From: Bifidobacterium bombi DSM 19703
Lineage (GTDB): Bacteria > Actinomycetota > Actinomycetes > Actinomycetales > Bifidobacteriaceae
DNA: 64,000 nt
Reading direction: 5' to 3'
Assembly: GCF_000737845.1 (NCBI RefSeq)
Contig: NZ_ATLK01000002.1
Span: 62,006-126,005 of the forward strand
The notes beneath the pieces are model-generated. The model was not told where the DNA came from, did not search any database, and saw only the letters and a program-made list of their open reading frames with translations. The position numbers were made by a program, and so were the translations under genes. Positions 63,244 to 64,000 of the stretch are shown piece after piece. Each line of letters opens with the position of its first letter. Positions within the stretch are counted from its first letter, which is position 1.

Positions 63244-64000
63244 CTATCGGTATTGCCGCCAGTATGATTGCCACTTGTCGGTCAGATACTTCGCGTGGTA
63301 GATGACCTTGTTCCTTCCATACTTATCGGTTTTTACCGTTGAGGCGATCGTCGTATTTGCCGGTTTGGCAATGGGTCTGACGGATGATCCAAGCCGAACG
63401 TCTTGTCGGTCAATCCCTGCATGAAATCTGTCCCGGTCTTCGTTGCTTGAGGCTGGTCGTAAAAGCAATCCCAGTTTGTCCATCATTGCCAAGCAGCGGT
63501 CCTGGAGTCTGCTGGTATCGATCAACGGGTCGTGCTGTGTGCGCACGAGGTAATCGAACTGTTCCAGGTTCTTGTATTCAAAGGCACTAATCAGGATGTC
63601 CTTCGCTTCGGGCGAGAGCTGATCGAAGTACTGATCGCGGATGAACGTCAGGTCATACAGGTCGCGAATCTTGTCGCGTGAAAGGTATGCCGTCGCCTTC
63701 AGGACGCATAGCTTGCTGATAGTGTACGTCACTATGCCGTTGCGCATGGTGACTGATTGAAGATCCACCATTTTCTCACGATGCGATACCTAGACTTTCA
63801 GCGGGGTGTTCAGATCGCCGTAGGTGATGAACGCACGCTGCAGATAGGGTGCCGCCTTCGCTTGCCTGCATTGGTATCCATTGGCTTTGCAAATCTGCTC
63901 AAGTGTATTGAAAAAACGTTTTGCAGGCACGGAAGCGTGGTGAGCGTCAAGATCGATGTCCTCGCTGAACCGATCCAGCCCATAACACTCCATGAGCGCC
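63244..64000 (-). pseudogene. AbiEii-type nucleotidyltransferase toxin with in-frame stop; 5' end outside
   Basis: The frame is open to the window edge and reads ALMECYGLDRFSEDIDLD, the nucleotidyltransferase signature of AbiEii/AbiGii (DUF1814) toxins, with the metal-binding Asp-x-Asp. An amber TAG (63790-63792) interrupts after GDLNTPLKV; the same frame continues VSHREKMVDLQSV, then LKATAYLSRDKIRDLYDLTFI, a typical AbiEii second block, to 63244. So one substitution has split an otherwise coherent gene. Type IV toxin-antitoxin/abortive-infection locus; the antitoxin AbiEi would lie beyond 64000. Toxin probably inactive unless the stop is read through or the base is wrong. Confidence 0.8.

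Noticed and set aside
1..64000. CRISPR array, rRNA operon or replication origin
   Set aside because: No regularly spaced identical repeats with unique spacers, no rRNA-like sequence and no DnaA-box cluster were noticed in any spacer.

Overview
The window looks like chromosomal DNA of a Bifidobacterium or close relative (Bifidobacteriaceae). This rests on GC-rich codon use, the set of housekeeping genes and actinobacterial protein features (S16 with a long acidic/Ala/Lys tail, TopA with C-terminal repeats, RimM-KhpA-S16 order), and CUT1 sugar transporters without their own ATPase. The species cannot be named from the sequence alone.

Layout. 1-6.2 kb: 3' part of an MFS exporter, prs (reverse), the rpsF-ssb-rpsR-rplI block, and a second MFS exporter broken into two overlapping frames. 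6.7-10.5 kb: a small carboxymuconolactone-decarboxylase-fold protein, a full pyruvate oxidase and an alpha/beta hydrolase. 10.6-16.5 kb: a LacI regulator facing a sugar ABC transporter (binding lipoprotein plus two permeases) and a GH1 beta-glycosidase, with a perfect 12-bp palindrome inside the transporter promoter. 17-28 kb: topA (tail frame disturbed at an A8 run), argS, lysA, hom, thrB. 28.4-35 kb: a Maf-Nudix fusion, an AEC-family carrier (reverse), recG, rsmD. 35.3-37.7 kb (reverse): rpsP-khpA-rimM-trmD operon. 38-44.4 kb: a BspA-like sortase-anchored surface protein, a 3-hydroxyacyl-CoA-dehydrogenase-family enzyme and a membrane EEP phosphatase/nuclease. 44.4-48 kb (reverse): ffh and cysS. 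48.2-55.1 kb: an MFS exporter, a class I glutamine amidotransferase, an MsrA-MsrB fusion (reverse), a FemX-like peptidoglycan bridge enzyme and a DUF4190-type membrane protein. 55.9-60.5 kb (reverse): an alpha-galactoside operon (GH36, MFS carrier, AraC regulator).

60.5-64 kb is accessory DNA. A C-terminal remnant of a cell-wall-anchored protein, the 3' end of a tRNA with its terminator (a likely attachment site), a damaged tyrosine integrase, an unknown 100-aa gene, and an AbiEii-type nucleotidyltransferase toxin interrupted by an in-frame amber codon mark the edge of an integrated element that continues beyond the window.

Two themes run through the window. Several housekeeping enzymes (LysA, ThrB, RecG, RimM, TrmD, Maf-Nudix, CysS) carry low-complexity insertions, and many spacers are built from short tandem duplications. 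Several genes are split by single-base events (MFS, TopA tail, integrase, AbiEii), which may be decay, sequence error or, for TopA and the MFS, recoding or coupling.
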